A stretch of 64,000 bases of DNA, from NCBI GenBank assembly GCA_036898135.1, contig CM072512.1, forward strand, positions 24,080,924 through 24,144,923, read 5' to 3'. This document shows, in pieces, positions 12,910 through 25,154 of this stretch; the stretch's first letter is position 1; each line of letters opens with the position of its first letter. Both the position numbers and the translations under genes were made by a program. The stretch comes from Oncomelania hupensis. Lineage: Eukaryota > Mollusca > Gastropoda > Littorinimorpha > Pomatiopsidae. A model generated the notes under the pieces. It did not search any database, had not been told where the DNA came from, and saw nothing but the letters and a program-made list of their open reading frames with translations.

Positions 12910-12914
12910 TTGGT

Positions 12915-13639
<725 letters not shown>

Positions 13640-13735
13640 TTCTTCTTCTTCTTCTTCTTCTTCTTCTTCTTCTTCTTCTTCTTCTTCTTCTTCTTCTTCT
13701 TCTTCTTCTTCTTCTTCTTCTCCTCCTCCTTCTTC
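13640..13735 (+). repeat. (CTT)n microsatellite
   Basis: About 29 CTT units from 13,640, followed by CCT and CT units. Confidence 0.95.
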
Positions 13736-13896
13736 TCTCTCTTTCTCTTTATTTATTCTCTCTCTCTCGTTATTTTGTTATACTAACTGTTATTGTTACA
13801 AGCCCCAAGGGCAAGATGTAAAAAAGCACACCCAGTGCTTCAGTGCTTAATCTTTTACCCTTGTTAAATAAAATTGTTATCTTATCTTATTTTATA

Positions 13897-14340
13897 TTGA
13901 AACTCCCAACATGGCTGACTCCAGAAATCATAGACGCAATGTCACAGCGAGACAAACTGAAATTTACTAAACAATTTCAATAGTACAAACAAATTCGTGA
14001 TAAAATATAAACTCCCAACATGGCTGACTCCAGAAATCATAGATGCAATGTCACAGCGAGACGAACTGAAATTTACTAAACAATTTCAATAGTACAAACA
14101 AATTCGTAATAAAATATACTAAATAAAAACTTGGTGCGTGACTCCACGAGAAACTACTTTAATAAACTAATAGAAAATAAAAGAGACATTGACTGCAATG
14201 AATTCTTTTATTAAAGGTTCATCTTCAAATCAACATTGAAATTTAATCTAATTTGTCTGCTAATGAATTCAACAACCATTTCCTTTCAGTTGTTATTTCC
14301 GTACTGAAATCGGATTCCTCAAAATATACACAGTACACTT
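13897..14340 (+). mobile_element. LINE relic with an internal 110-bp tandem duplication
   Basis: The plus-strand frame reads WLTPEIIDAMSQRDKLKFTK, then YKQIRDKI, DSTRNYFNKLIENKRDI and SANEFNNHFLSV, which resembles the linker between endonuclease and reverse transcriptase in non-LTR elements. The first ~110 bp occurs twice in tandem (about 13,897-14,006 and 14,007-14,116) with only a few differences. Stops and small indels break the frame. The catalytic domains are absent and the clade is not assigned. Confidence 0.65.
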
Positions 14341-14352
14341 GCTCTCTCTCTC

Positions 14353-14436
<84 letters not shown>
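14341..14436 (+). repeat. (CT)n microsatellite
   Basis: About 95 bp of CT units with a few TTT interruptions. Confidence 0.95.
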
Positions 14437-14440
<4 letters not shown>

Positions 14441-14759
14441 TGTATCCTCCGTAATTGCAAAAATCAATTAATCAATCAATCACATATCTTTCATATTTAA
14501 AACAATAGGCCTAAACCATCCCATTTCTCTCCAACATTGATACCACAGATTGTTTAAAGATAAAAGAATTTATTATCAATGCACATCACTGAGGTGAAAT
14601 ATCTTCGACGGGCGTATAAACAGCTTTTAGAAATATTGGGATCCTTTGATAACGTCATGGCGCGAGTCTTGCACCTCAGTCGCATTTAGTAGTCCATGAA
14701 CTACAGCAAGTACAGGCTGCGATGTTATCGCTTGGCAATTAATACTTCATTTGTTTTGC

Positions 14760-14940
14760 GTTTTGTATACATCACTGAGCCAACTGTTTATCGGGTCGTG
14801 TGCTTTTAGTGTGGTTTCGGGACTCCAGGCCGTCACCGGGCTTCGAACCACACTGCCTCTGTACGGTCTGCAATGTTATCGCTTAACATTCGTTGTTTTG
14901 CCTTTGCGAACATCACTGAGCCATCTGCGCGCCCGCACCA
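14760..14940 (-). mobile_element. tRNA-like SINE candidate
   Basis: The minus strand has GATGGCTCAGTGATGTTCGC (A box) and GTGGTTCGAAGCCCGG (B box), about 75 nt apart, with an expanded middle. The spacing exceeds a functional tRNA, which favours a retroposon. No TSD was found. Confidence 0.5.
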
Positions 14941-15997
14941 TACAACAAACAAACAAGATGAGATTGATTAAACTCGATGTCTGGATTCAAGGACATAATA
15001 AATAAAATAAATAAACAAAGTTGCAGTTACGAATCACATTGTTGAATGACCTTCTTTCGCTTCGCTTACATTCTACCTCACTTTGTCGATTCCAGGGAAG
15101 TCGAAGTGTTGTGGACCTTAAACACGTCAGAGCTCTAGGGGTGGTCACACTGAGTGCAATATTATAGATCGTGCCTACCGTGTCAGGGCGTAAAGATATT
15201 TAAAGTATCTTGTATCTTCTACGAGAGAGCGCACATGGCCAGAAAAATTAACACGAATTTCCGAGAAGCTCCAAAGTATATTGCGTCTTTCATTGTAATC
15301 TCTTCTATCATGTGCCTATGAAGAGGGTCTTAGCGTAGGATTGTTTTATTCTGTCTCTTTTCCCGTTTTTCGTTAATGTTTCTTTCGCTAAAAGCATTAG
15401 ATGCACTGTTCTGCACCAGAAGGAAGAAGGGGGAAGGAGAAGGAGAAAGAAGTGGAGAAGGAAGCAGAAGAGAAGCAGCAATGGCAACACTGTCAGAAGT
15501 AGTTTTACTATCGACGGCGTCGTCGCCAATGTCATTGTCGTCATGATCTTCATAATTATGCAGAACCAGCATAGTTAATTGTCCATAGTTACTCATCATT
15601 ATTTTGTTGTTGTTGATTTATTAGGAACTGTGTTGCAACGTGTAGCAGCACGTAAGTATTTAAAACTGCAATTTTTTTTGGGTAGCATACCGTCAACATT
15701 GTTCACACTAAACTATTTTTAAAAAAAAGAGAGGAAGGGAAATAAAAATATGTAGAACCTGATTGGATTGTACGAAACTGCGATTCTTCCTTTTGTGTGA
15801 GCCGTTTTCTTGGACAAGAGAAGCCTGCTCTGTCTTGGAAACTTGACTCAAATTAACCTTGAGAGAAAAAGAAAGGTTTGCATGAATACAAGTCTACAGT
15901 CTGATGTATGTCTGTAGTGAGCATCTGTTTTCTGCATGAACCGGGTACTGCACATGTGCTTCGCAGCGTCTCTCATTATAATGATCTTTGTTATTAT
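14941..15997. other. No gene recognised
   Basis: Unique sequence with a purine-rich patch at 15,418-15,480. No domain is recognised in any frame. Confidence 0.4.
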
Positions 15998-16118
15998 CAA
16001 ACGGTTTACCAGTTCCAGAGCTGCTCAAGGTGCTAGGCTCAACAGGATCTGTACTCCAGGCCAATGTTTGTCTTACGCCCCAGTGCTCTGAGCAATTCTG
16101 AACGACCGAGGTGGAATG
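15998..16118 (-). mobile_element. SINE family C fragment
   Basis: The minus strand shows CAGAATTGCTCAGAGCACTG, then GCACCTTGAGCAGCTCTGG and AACCGTTTGATAATAATAA, the family C 3' half and tail. The B box is decayed. Confidence 0.6.
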
Positions 16119-16143
16119 GAAACTAGTTCTTGCTGGATATGTG

Positions 16144-16144
16144 T

Positions 16145-16176
<32 letters not shown>

Positions 16177-16197
16177 TGTGTGTGCGCGTGTGTGTGT
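16144..16197 (+). repeat. (GT)n microsatellite
   Basis: TG units with GCGCG interruptions. Confidence 0.9.
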
Positions 16198-16617
16198 GTA
16201 CCCACAAAAGCGCATAAATAGGTAGCAGACCTTGTCTTTCTTAGTAACAAATGGGTTCATTTGCTTGGAACACACTTTTTTTCCAGGACCCCACTTCTTT
16301 TTTCTAAGTGCACGGGAGTGCTCTTTTGGTGCATGGGAGTGCAGTTGTAGTGCATGAGAGTGTTTTAAGTACACAGGAGTGCTCTGTCCGGGACGAAGAA
16401 AAAATACAGTCCATTTTCGGAGTTGAAGAAAATTCTCGACCTATTTCGTCGCCTATGGGAGACGAACTAGGTCAACTTTTTAGACGGAAAGAGCCAATTT
16501 TGCATTAGATTTTTAAATTTTTAGAAGAAGTTTGCGTTCTTTCCGTCAAAAAATCACTGTCCGATTCCTACATTCTTAAATAAACCCAGTTGTGATGTAT
16601 TGCAAGTATGTGGGTGT
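16198..16617. other. No gene; short GTGCATGGGAGT repeats
   Basis: Four diverged units of about 24 bp built on AGTGCA(C/T)GGGAGTGCT lie at 16,306-16,385. The rest is unique and unassigned. Confidence 0.45.
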
Positions 16618-16897
16618 GCATGTATGTATGTATGTATGTATGTATGTATGTATGTATGTATGTATGTATGTATGTATGTATGTATGTATGTATGTATGTA
16701 TGTATGTATGTATGTATGTATGTATGTATGTATGTATGTATGTATGTATGTATGTATGTATGTATGTATGTATGTATGTATGTATGTATGTATGTATGTA
16801 TGTATGTATGTATGTATGTATGTATGTATGTATGTATGTATGTATGTATGTATGTATGTATGTATGTATGTATGTATGTATGTATGTATGTATGTAT
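16618..16897 (+). repeat. (ATGT)n microsatellite, ~70 units
   Basis: A 280-bp near-perfect tetranucleotide array. Because 4-bp units read through all three frames without stops, it yields poly-(MYVC) or poly-(THIY) frames on both strands that are not genes. Confidence 0.98.
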
Positions 16898-16969
16898 CCG
16901 ATTCCATCGCACTGACTCTGTAGAATGCATTCTATACTTTACCTAGGCATTCTATAGAATGCCGGATTT

Positions 16970-17085
16970 CACACATTGTCGGTAACATATATAACACTCA
17001 CCCCCGTTTAGGACAGGAGCGTCCGGATCTTTAAAGTCCGTGCGATAGAATGCATGCGTGCACGGACCTCGGTAATAGGCTACTC
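16970..17085 (-). mobile_element. SINE family D fragment
   Basis: The minus strand reads CCGAGGTCCGTGCACGC, then GGACTTTAAAGATCCGGACG and CTCCTGTCCTAAACGGGGG, matching the 3' half of the SINE at 55,640-55,870. The tRNA head is missing. Confidence 0.65.
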
Positions 17086-17796
17086 TTATCTAAAGTAATA
17101 TGGGCGCAGTGTCACAGGTAAATTTTGTTGTTGTTGTTTATCAGTAAAAGCAATCGCCCAATTATTTTTTTAAGGTATTCACAATGACATCAACCAGAAC
17201 ATTAAAACAATTTAAAAGAAAAAAAGAAAAGAAAAGTAACATTTTACGTTAGGTGTATATGATATTCTACATGCAGACCTCGACATCCATGCACGTCACG
17301 TTCAGACTGATACAGCACCTGTAAGTGCAATCTGTAACTTCTATGTCACACCGCTAATTCCGAAACTCATTGAGTGGAGCTCTGTGAATACAATCTTCTA
17401 ATTATCAGATTGCTGTTGGCAACGAGTTCAAGAAAGTCGAAAGCTGCATGTAGGTAGTCAGTAATAGGAATGCATGAAATAAGCTTTATTGTATTACTTA
17501 GAACTTAGTATTTTTCTGCTGTCCGTGCCGGAGCAGCTTTGCAGTTAATCAACCGAATACCATTTCCTAGTGAAGCATATCCTCTACAACAATACAGAAT
17601 ATTGCATGGCTCTTAAAGAGAGATGTGGGTAGTAATGATATACCCTGCAGTAGTGCTGCTGCTGCTGCTGCTGATGATGATGATGACGATGACGACGATG
17701 AGGAGGAGGAGCAAGAAGACAAGAACGACGGCAAAGAGGAGGAAAGGGAAGGAAACGAGGACGATGGGTGAAAATCATGACGATGATGATGATGAT

Positions 17797-17828
<32 letters not shown>

Positions 17829-18397
17829 CGATCGCAACAATGATGATGATGATTATAATAGCTTACTGCTGCTGCTTCTGCTGCTGCTACAGCTGCTGAT
17901 GATGATTCTACTGCTCCTAATGATGATGACGGATGCTGATTAAGACGACGGCGACGATTACCAATATGAAGATAACAACACATCTAAGAGAGGTTTTACC
18001 GAATTTCTATGGTGAAATATGTAACTTACACAAACAGAAGGAATATTTCCTCTTCTCGCATCCTCTTTCTCTCTTTCCTCTTTTTCTTCCTCACCCCTGT
18101 CTTCCTTGGTGGCACATGTTTTAAAGATTCTATTATGGAATACTTAGTTTAAAATCATATGCTTCGTCTTTAAAAGGTCCAGGATAACACGTTTTGTTGT
18201 TGTTGTTGTTGTAGTTGTTGTTGTTGTTCGTTTCTTGTGTGACAATGAGTTTACTTCGGAAATTGCATTGTTGTCAAGATTAAAACATGGCAAGCCTTTA
18301 ACGGGTATTGGTAGCTCACAATGCGCCGTTACAAGCTTTCAATTTTATGCGTCTCTTCCTTGTTACATAAACGAACGAAAATGTACATAAATACATT
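17086..18397. other. No gene; GAT/CTG-rich simple sequence
   Basis: Interrupted CTG, GAT and GAC units fill 17,640-17,960; poly-His/Ser frames there are artefacts. The rest is unique and unassigned. Confidence 0.5.
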
Positions 18398-18465
18398 CGC
18401 TGCGGTGCTATTTTTAGAATCAACCTTGATGCTATTAATGAAGCACGTCAACAAACGAATGTCTA
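18398..18465 (+). repeat. ~65-bp direct repeat, unit 1
   Basis: The stretch CTGCGGTGCTATTTTTAGAA, then TCAACCTTGATGCTATTA, recurs at 19,370-19,437 with few differences. Confidence 0.7.
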
Positions 18466-19029
18466 TCTTTTTATATCAAAACAGTATTGTAGATGGAAGT
18501 GTTTTATTTTGGCTTAAATGTCTTTGTTCTATTTATCCTGGTGGTGGCAACACACAGACACTGTGAAGTTTTGAAATGTACGTGCTCCTTAAACTGCATT
18601 CTGTTATCTGATCGCTCCTTTACTTCTTCTTATTTTTCTTTTTCCTTCTTTTCTGTTTTCCTTCTTTCCTTTCTTCCTTCCGTTTTTTTCCCCCTTCCTC
18701 CGTAACGTCCAAACTTAGCCATTAACGTCAGCTTAGGATTACTCCAGCGAAGCGCTTTTGAGGGATCAAGCCCACGTTTTTTTCAAAATCGTTTCGTGGC
18801 TGTGTTTACCCTACAAACTACTAAACCCTTTCAAAGGAAACCGTGGTGTCAGCTTTCCTAAGATGTGGCATTCGATTCTAGTCGCATGTCAGGAGAAATC
18901 GCTAGCAATGGAGGGATCATCAGAGCAGAGGCGCCCGTATGGGAAAGTAAGCGACGTCTCTACTAATAGTTTACCAGCAGTGTAGAATCCGGTATGGGTG
19001 CCTGTGCATCAGAGTGAAGTTTGAAACGA

Positions 19030-19270
19030 CTTCAAATCATCGAATTAAAGGGCCTGGATCTCACGGAGTTTCGTACATTTTTCGTGACCGTGAGTTTGCA
19101 TGGAAATGTGCATATGTTTTCACATTAAAAGATAATAGGTTTATAGTGGGCATATTCAGACGACTTCAAAACACCGCACTGAATGGCCCCGGGTCTCAAA
19201 GATTTGTGTGTGACATTAGTTGACCTGAGGTTTGTATAGTTGTCACATTAAAAGATGGTATAGTGGGCAT
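19030..19270 (+). repeat. Diverged tandem duplication of ~120 bp
   Basis: Two units share GACTTCAAA, a GGCC(T/C)(G/C)G(G/A)TCTCA-like segment and CACATTAAAAGAT, both ending in ATAGTGGGCAT (about 19,143-19,153 and 19,259-19,270). Confidence 0.6.
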
Positions 19271-19369
19271 TCGATCGTTGCTCAAACAGACCGATAGGCT
19301 TTGAAATTTAGGATTTCTCTTACCTCGTTACGAAAACAAACAACTGTGCTGTGCCAATTCTATCTATAA

Positions 19370-19437
19370 ATCGCTGCGGTGCTATTTTTAGGATCAACCT
19401 TGATGTTATTACTAGACATATGAAGAAATGAATGTAT
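19370..19437 (+). repeat. ~65-bp direct repeat, unit 2
   Basis: Second copy of the repeat at 18,398-18,465, about 970 bp downstream. Family unknown. Confidence 0.7.
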
Positions 19438-19732
19438 TGATTCATATCCAGGGCTCGACACAACCGACTGTGCGACTGTCCGGGATAAGTAGAATCGGCT
19501 GCCAGGTATTTTTCTGCTGCTAAGTCAGTCGGCGTCAATGATCTTGGCTTATGTTAACACTGAAAACAGCTACGACTTCACAAGCGACACTGAAACAATA
19601 GTGATCCAAGACTTCGCCAAGCAAAAGTGTGTGAATGTACAATGGGCTGCAATACAAAATCCTGCAATAAAATTCGCTTGAATTTTTTTTATAAAAAAAA
19701 AAAAACTTTTTGTGGGTTTTTTTCGACATTAC

Positions 19733-20459
19733 CTCCAGAGCTTATGGATTGGAAATAAGTGCAGAGAAGACCAAAATGATGACCAACAACACCAATGGCA
19801 TCAACACGGGCATCAAAGTCCAAGACCAATACCTCAACACAGTGCATAGCTTCAGATATTTAGGAGCCATTGTATCAGACAATGGGTCCCGACAGGGAGT
19901 CCTCCCCAGGATCGCACAAACAACTTCTGCCTTGACAAGGTTGAAGCCCATTTGGAAAGACAAGACCATCAGTCTACATTTCAAAGTAAGACTGCTGCGC
20001 TCCCTTGTCATCTTCATCTTCCTATATGTTTCCGAAGCATGGACACTCACAGCAGATCTGCAACGAAGAATACAAAGCATAGAGATGTGCTACAGAAGAC
20101 TTTTGGGCATTTGCTTTACCCAACACATCACCAACGACGAAGTCCGACAGACCATCACACAAGACATTGGACAACACGATGACCTGCTCACAGTGGTGAA
20201 GAAACAAAAATTCCGATGGTATGGCCACGTCACCAGATCATCAGGCCTTGCAAAGACCATTCTGCAAAGGTACAGTGCAAGGAGGTAGAAGAAGAGGGAG
20301 ACCGAAAAATAGGTGGGAGGACAACATTCGAGAATGGACTGGTTTGACACTGAGCGAAGCCATCAGGTCTGCTGAGGACAGAAAAAGATGGAGTATGCTG
20401 GTTAAACGATCATCTGTGGTGCCCCTACGATCTCTGGGTTACGGGATAGGATAGGATAG
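19733..20459 (+). mobile_element. RTE-like LINE 3' fragment, copy 3
   Basis: Plus-strand copy starting within the end of the reverse transcriptase (YGLEISAEKTKMMTNNTNGI) and running through SFRYLGAIVSDNGSRQGVLP, WKDKTISLHFKVRLLRSLV, RRLLGICFTQHITNDEVRQ and KFRWYGHVTRSSGLAK. The frame is open from 19,710 to 20,288, then an extra base shifts it; GRPKNRWEDNIREWTGLTL continues in the next frame to 20,454. The 3' tail is three GGATA units. The RT catalytic motifs lie upstream of the truncation and are absent. Confidence 0.88.
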
Positions 20460-20779
20460 GTTTTTTTTCATCAAAATTATAAGGAAAGTTGGGACTGGCT
20501 GGAAATGTTGTGAGACAGATAAAATATTTGACAAACTGGCCTGTAAAAAAAATGTTGTTATAGAGCCCCGATATCAAAGACGCACTTTTGGCAAAAATTA
20601 CTGTTTAGTTTTTGTCAGATTTGTTCTTCTTCTACCCAGTTTTGCTTCACTCACTTAGAAGGTAACACTGAAATGCGTGAATGTTACTCCCTTTAAGCCA
20701 AGCTTAGTGCGCTTACAGAAACGCCGTTAGATTTCGAGACGAATGGAGCAAACGATAGGGGTGGGGCGGAGGTCTGGAG

Positions 20780-20855
<76 letters not shown>

Positions 20856-20976
20856 GATCTTGAAGTAGGCAAGAAGGAGGAAGAAAGAAGAACACAAAGA
20901 CTCCTAAAAAAAAAACCTTTAACTTCATTAAATTGATTTAACTTGCTTATAGGAAGAAGGGAAGACGATGACGATA
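20460..20976. other. No gene; (GT)n array
   Basis: Unique sequence with a 73-bp GT array at 20,782-20,854. Confidence 0.6.
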
Positions 20977-20990
20977 ACGATGTCGAAGAA

Positions 20991-21683
20991 TGTTGATTGA
21001 TTGATTGATTGTTGCTTTAGGTCCAGCGGACTCTTCCGAGCCAAATCAGGACCGGACAACCCCCGATCCGCATAAAAGATCTGCTGAAACAACCCTAGTG
21101 GGAAAATTGAACGCCCTCAACTGGCCAGTCACTTTACAATAAAGACATCCCACGCTGAGGCTTTACCCCAACTACTCGAACCCCCGATTACAAAAACAAA
21201 ATAGAATACAAACATCATTATAAATTATCAACAAAACACATACATATAAAATGCCTATATTGCTAAATAATAACATCATAGGAAGCCTAAGTGACCACCC
21301 GGCAGAAAGCGTCCAACACTCCCAAGCTGATCCAACAGACCTCATACACAAACAAGGAGTCTTGTCCAGGAAGAGTTTTCAAGAAAAAAGGTAGGTCATT
21401 GATCTAGCGAAGAAGAAGATATTATAGCAGAGTGATAGGACAGAGCAGGAATGGGAAAGAGCAAATGAGGAAGACAGCGACAGTGGGAATTTAAAGCACT
21501 AAATTTCCAGAAAGTGGGGATACTATTTATACTGAAACCCCCGGCACTCCAACGGGGGTACCGTTGCCGCAGTGAATCGGTCAAGCCTATAAAGGAAAGA
21601 CAGGTTTTCAACTGGGGCTTTCACTTTTCCCTTTATAGGTTAGAACAATCTACAGTGGCAAGATTGCTCATGACCCCAAAGGG
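20991..21683 (-). mobile_element. R700 retroposon, full-length copy 2
   Basis: A 693-bp minus-strand copy that starts CCCTTTGGGGTCATGAGC, the same 5' end as the copy at 3035, and ends in (AATC)n. Perfect 14-bp TSDs ACGATGTCGAAGAA occupy 20,977-20,990 and 21,684-21,697. Two copies sharing one 5' end show that this is the true element start and not a truncation point. No coding frame is conserved between copies. Confidence 0.9.
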
Positions 21684-21812
21684 ACGATGTCGAAGAAACA
21701 AAATGCAGATTATAAGATACAGACAATGGGAATGAAGTTTTAGGATTGTGATACTTGGATTGCTTCGTATAGAAGATTTCTTATTTTTTATATTTTTTTA
21801 TGTTTGACACTT

Positions 21813-23057
21813 CTTCAGCTTGTGTCGAACATAAGCTGAAGAAGTGTCGAAAAATAACAAAAAAACAACCCACCCACCCACCCACCCACCCCCCAAAAAA
21901 AATGCAGGATTCAGGGCAGTTCGAAGTACCACTGAACAGATTTTCAATCTCAGCATAATCTGCGAGAAATACCTACAGCCCAAACAACATATATATCATG
22001 TGTTTGTAGACTTCAAGAAAGCGTTTGACCGAGTCTGGCATGCAGAACATCAGCCCTCAAATTATAGACGTCATCAAAAGCCTGTATTACAAGGCTATCA
22101 GTGCAGTCCTCCACAACAGCGCCATCGGGAACTGGTTTAGAACAACAATTTGTGTGCGTCAAGGATGCCTACTCTCTCCAACACTCTTCAACATCTTCAT
22201 AGAGCGCATCATGTCAGATGCCCTTGCAGATCACGAAGACACAAACAGAATAGTGGGTAGAGCAATCTACAACCTCCGTGTTGCGTATGGCATTTATGAA
22301 TTGGCTAGAGAGGAACAAGAACTTGAACAGCTGGTACAGAGGCTTGGAACCACCTCCAGAGCCTATGAAATGGAAATAAGTGCAGAGAAGACCAAAATGA
22401 TGACCAACAACACCAATGGCATCAACACGGACATCAAAGTCCAAGGCCAATCCCTCAATACAGTGCATAGCATCAAATATTTAGGAGCCATTGCATCAGA
22501 CAACGGGTCCCGACAGGAAGTCATCTCCAGGATCGCACAAATAACTTGCTGCCCTGACAAGGTTGAAGCCCACTTGGGAAAACAGGACCATCAGTCTGCA
22601 TTTCAAGGTAAGGCGGCAGCGCTCCTTTGTCATCTCCATCTTCCTATATGCTTGCGAAACATGGACTCTCAAAGCAGGTCTACAACGAAGAATACAAAGC
22701 ATGGAGATAAGATGCTACAGAAAAGTCTGGGCTTTTCCTATACCCGGCACATCACCAACAACGAAGTCCGACAGACCATCACACAAGCCATTGGACAACA
22801 CGATGACCTGCTCACGGTGGTGAAGAAACGGAAACTCCGATGGTATGGCCACATCAGAGCATCAGGCCTTGCAAAAACCATCCCGCAGGGCACGGTGCAG
22901 GGAGGCAGGGGAAGAAGAGACCGAAAAATAGGTGGGAGGACAACATTCGAGAATGAACTGTCTGAACACTGAGGACAAAGAAAAATGGAGTAGACTGGTT
23001 AAACGATCATCTATGGTGCCGCAACGACCTCCGAGTTACGGGATAGGATAGGATAGG
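21813..23057 (+). mobile_element. RTE-like LINE with degenerate RT, copy 4
   Basis: The longest copy of the family (1,245 bp), with perfect 13-bp TSDs ATGTTTGACACTT (21,800-21,812 and 23,058-23,070). Reverse transcriptase motif A (DFKKAFDRVWH) lies in one frame near 22,010-22,040, and motif B (VRQGCLLSPTLFNIF) in another, from 22,025 on, so a frameshift separates them. Motif C, normally F/Y-A-D-D, reads VAYG. RWYGH follows, then the C-terminal signature, a frameshifted end and three GGATA units. The 5' end begins with a 16-bp palindrome made from target sequence. Not functional. Confidence 0.9.
22025..22972 (+). pseudogene. Reverse transcriptase pseudogene (RTE-like)
   Basis: 315-codon frame inside the LINE. 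Residues ~40-60 hold motif B (CVRQGCLLSPTLFNIFIERI). Residues ~80-95 hold the motif C position, where the aspartate pair is replaced (NLRVAYGIYEL). EISAEKTKMMTNNTNGI follows, then KYLGAIASDNGSRQEV. A second frameshift after residue ~180 takes the frame out of the normal track and back near HITNNEVRQ. Motif A lies upstream in another frame (21,844-22,140). Without the catalytic aspartates the product could not polymerise DNA. Confidence 0.85.
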
Positions 23058-23085
23058 ATGTTTGACACTTTAGTGTCTCTTTTTA

Positions 23086-23172
23086 TCAGGAAGAAGAAGA
23101 AGAAGAAGAAGAAGAAGAAGAAGAAGAAGAAGAAGAAGACCAGCTGGAAGTAAAATGTAATAATAATAATAA

Positions 23173-23203
<31 letters not shown>

Positions 23204-23277
23204 AAGAAGAAAAAGAAGAAGAAGAAGAAGAAGAAGAAGAAGAAGAAGAAGAAGAAGAAGAAGAAGAAGAAGAAGAA
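23086..23277 (+). repeat. (GAA)n microsatellite
   Basis: GAA arrays at 23,088-23,138 and 23,174-23,277, separated by a short spacer with AAT units. Confidence 0.95.
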
Positions 23278-23278
23278 T

Positions 23279-23483
23279 GGATGCTACATACGCGGTTTTT
23301 ACACATCACCAATCAGGCTCAAAGCGCGGCGATCTGTACTGTACCAACATATATGCTCACATGTTTCATCCACTCACACACACACACACACACAACAAAC
23401 ACACATATCACTCAAAAATGTGGTGTAAAGGCAGAAAAATCGCTGTTAGAAGATGACAAGGAAATGGAATTTAGATGGCCGTG
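23279..23483 (-). mobile_element. SINE family B, 3' half
   Basis: Minus-strand match to the last ~200 bp of family B: TCTTCTAACAGCGATTTTTC, the GTGTGTTTG patch, CAGATCGCCGCGCTTTGAGC and a terminal GCGTATGTAGCATCC next to the GAA array. It lacks the tRNA head. Confidence 0.75.
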
Positions 23484-24054
23484 ATTTTTGTTTTCTTTAC
23501 CGGTGTTTGACTGCTATGCAGTTTCTTCTGCGCGTTGTTTCGTTTTGTTTCCGTTTTCGTTTTTTAAAGGGATTTATATTTATTTTTTAAATCCCTGATG
23601 GTTGCTGCGCGAAACCAGAATATTACAATATATAATGTAATTGTGCAACAAAAAGAAAATGTTTAAAAAGCAAGAAGAAATGAACCCAAATAACGTTTGT
23701 TTTTTTTCCCGGAGGAAAATCATTATTCGGTGTGTGAAGAGAATGTATTTTACCCAGACTGAACTTTAAAATAAATCTAGTTCCTCGTCCCTGTTAACCA
23801 CTACTCACCTTCAGCTCTTCAGTGCTCCTACACCTCCTACCTCTCCTCCTCCTTCTTCCATAGTGTTCGTTGGAAGGCAAACATAGGAGCGTCGGGTAAA
23901 ACAATTAAATACCAGACGCCAGACGTCTAAACGACTGCAATTACGGAGTTATGGTTTAAGGTTTGAGCCACCTTAATACTGCAAGATAGCACTTTCCTAT
24001 TAAACCTTTGTGTTTTGTTTATTGATTGTTTAAAAGAATAAATGTATACAATTA

Positions 24055-24122
<68 letters not shown>

Positions 24123-25154
24123 ACGAATCAATAAATAAAGAATGCCCGCTCACACTGAAGACCATATTCCTGACTAGCTATACAGATTGAAAACGTGTGA
24201 GTGAATTTATATGTACTGTGACGGTGGGTCTATTGTTACTGAGGTCTGCGCAATGGAATGCTATTACCCACTCGTCTTTGTCTGCGGAGATCGGCTAGTG
24301 TAATCACCCTATGACTAATCTTAATACAATTATAAGTTTAGCTCGGTATGTGTGCGGATAGGGTTACAGAGATAGGGAGAAACTGGTAATAGCTTCACTG
24401 ACACACTAGCTCTCACACGGCTATGAAACATAGGTAGTCCAGCCACTTGTTAACAGTAAATATCACACATTTATTTCCTCTACTCTCTACAAAATCTTCT
24501 AATCTTCACACTAACTTAAAGTCCAAATTTCACGTCGAGTAGTTCGCTCCTTGATGGGGCTATGCAGCTACTGTTCTCGATATTTGTTACTGTCTCATCA
24601 TTGGGCTATGAGTTCTGTCTGTCCTATTATTCGGTTTTCTGGAAGAGTAGACTATGCACAGTCCTTTTAGAGTAGTGTTCGTGCACTTCTTCTGTGGACT
24701 TAACTGTATAGTCGAGGTGTGGTGTTGTTGTCTCTTCTTCTTGGTAGATGACTACGGAGCTAGTGGAGCCCAATTCTCTCGCTGCTCAAGTTTGCAGGAC
24801 ACGTGTAAGGGTTGCCTCTCTGTGGGGTTTCTTCCCTGCCGTGGACCACGATGCCTGCTCGTCTTCTCGACAATGTCAGGCCCTGTCTATACTGCTATGA
24901 ATGATTTTCATCCGTCACCTGCTGTAGTCTTTCTGAGAGAGATTTTACAACGCGCGTCCTGCTACCGGGCTGTTCAGACGAAGACTAACTCTCCTCCCGC
25001 TGGGGCCTGCTATCGTGCGAGACTACGAGAATAGTAACGCCACCTAGTGGGGGTTGCGGTTGATTGGTCAGCTGGATGAGGTCACGGCTTATCTTAGTGA
25101 AACTGTAGCCTACACCACCTAACTTCGGTCGTCTTCTGGTCAGCGACCAGAATT
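23484..25154. other. No gene; (AAAT)n array
   Basis: An AAAT array of about 70 bp at 24,057-24,123. The 126-codon frame at 24,654-25,034 is cysteine-rich by chance and resembles no known family. Confidence 0.45.

Noticed and set aside
16554..16946. Frames of 107-120 codons on both strands (MYVC / THIY repeats)
   Set aside because: Pure products of the ATGT microsatellite, open in every frame by arithmetic.
17567..17983. 138-codon His/Ser-rich frame as a metal-binding protein
   Set aside because: It is the translation of interrupted GAT/CTG repeats.
24654..25034. 126-codon cysteine-rich frame as a secreted peptide
   Set aside because: Cysteines are irregular, there is no convincing signal peptide or repeat pattern, and it abuts LINE sequence.
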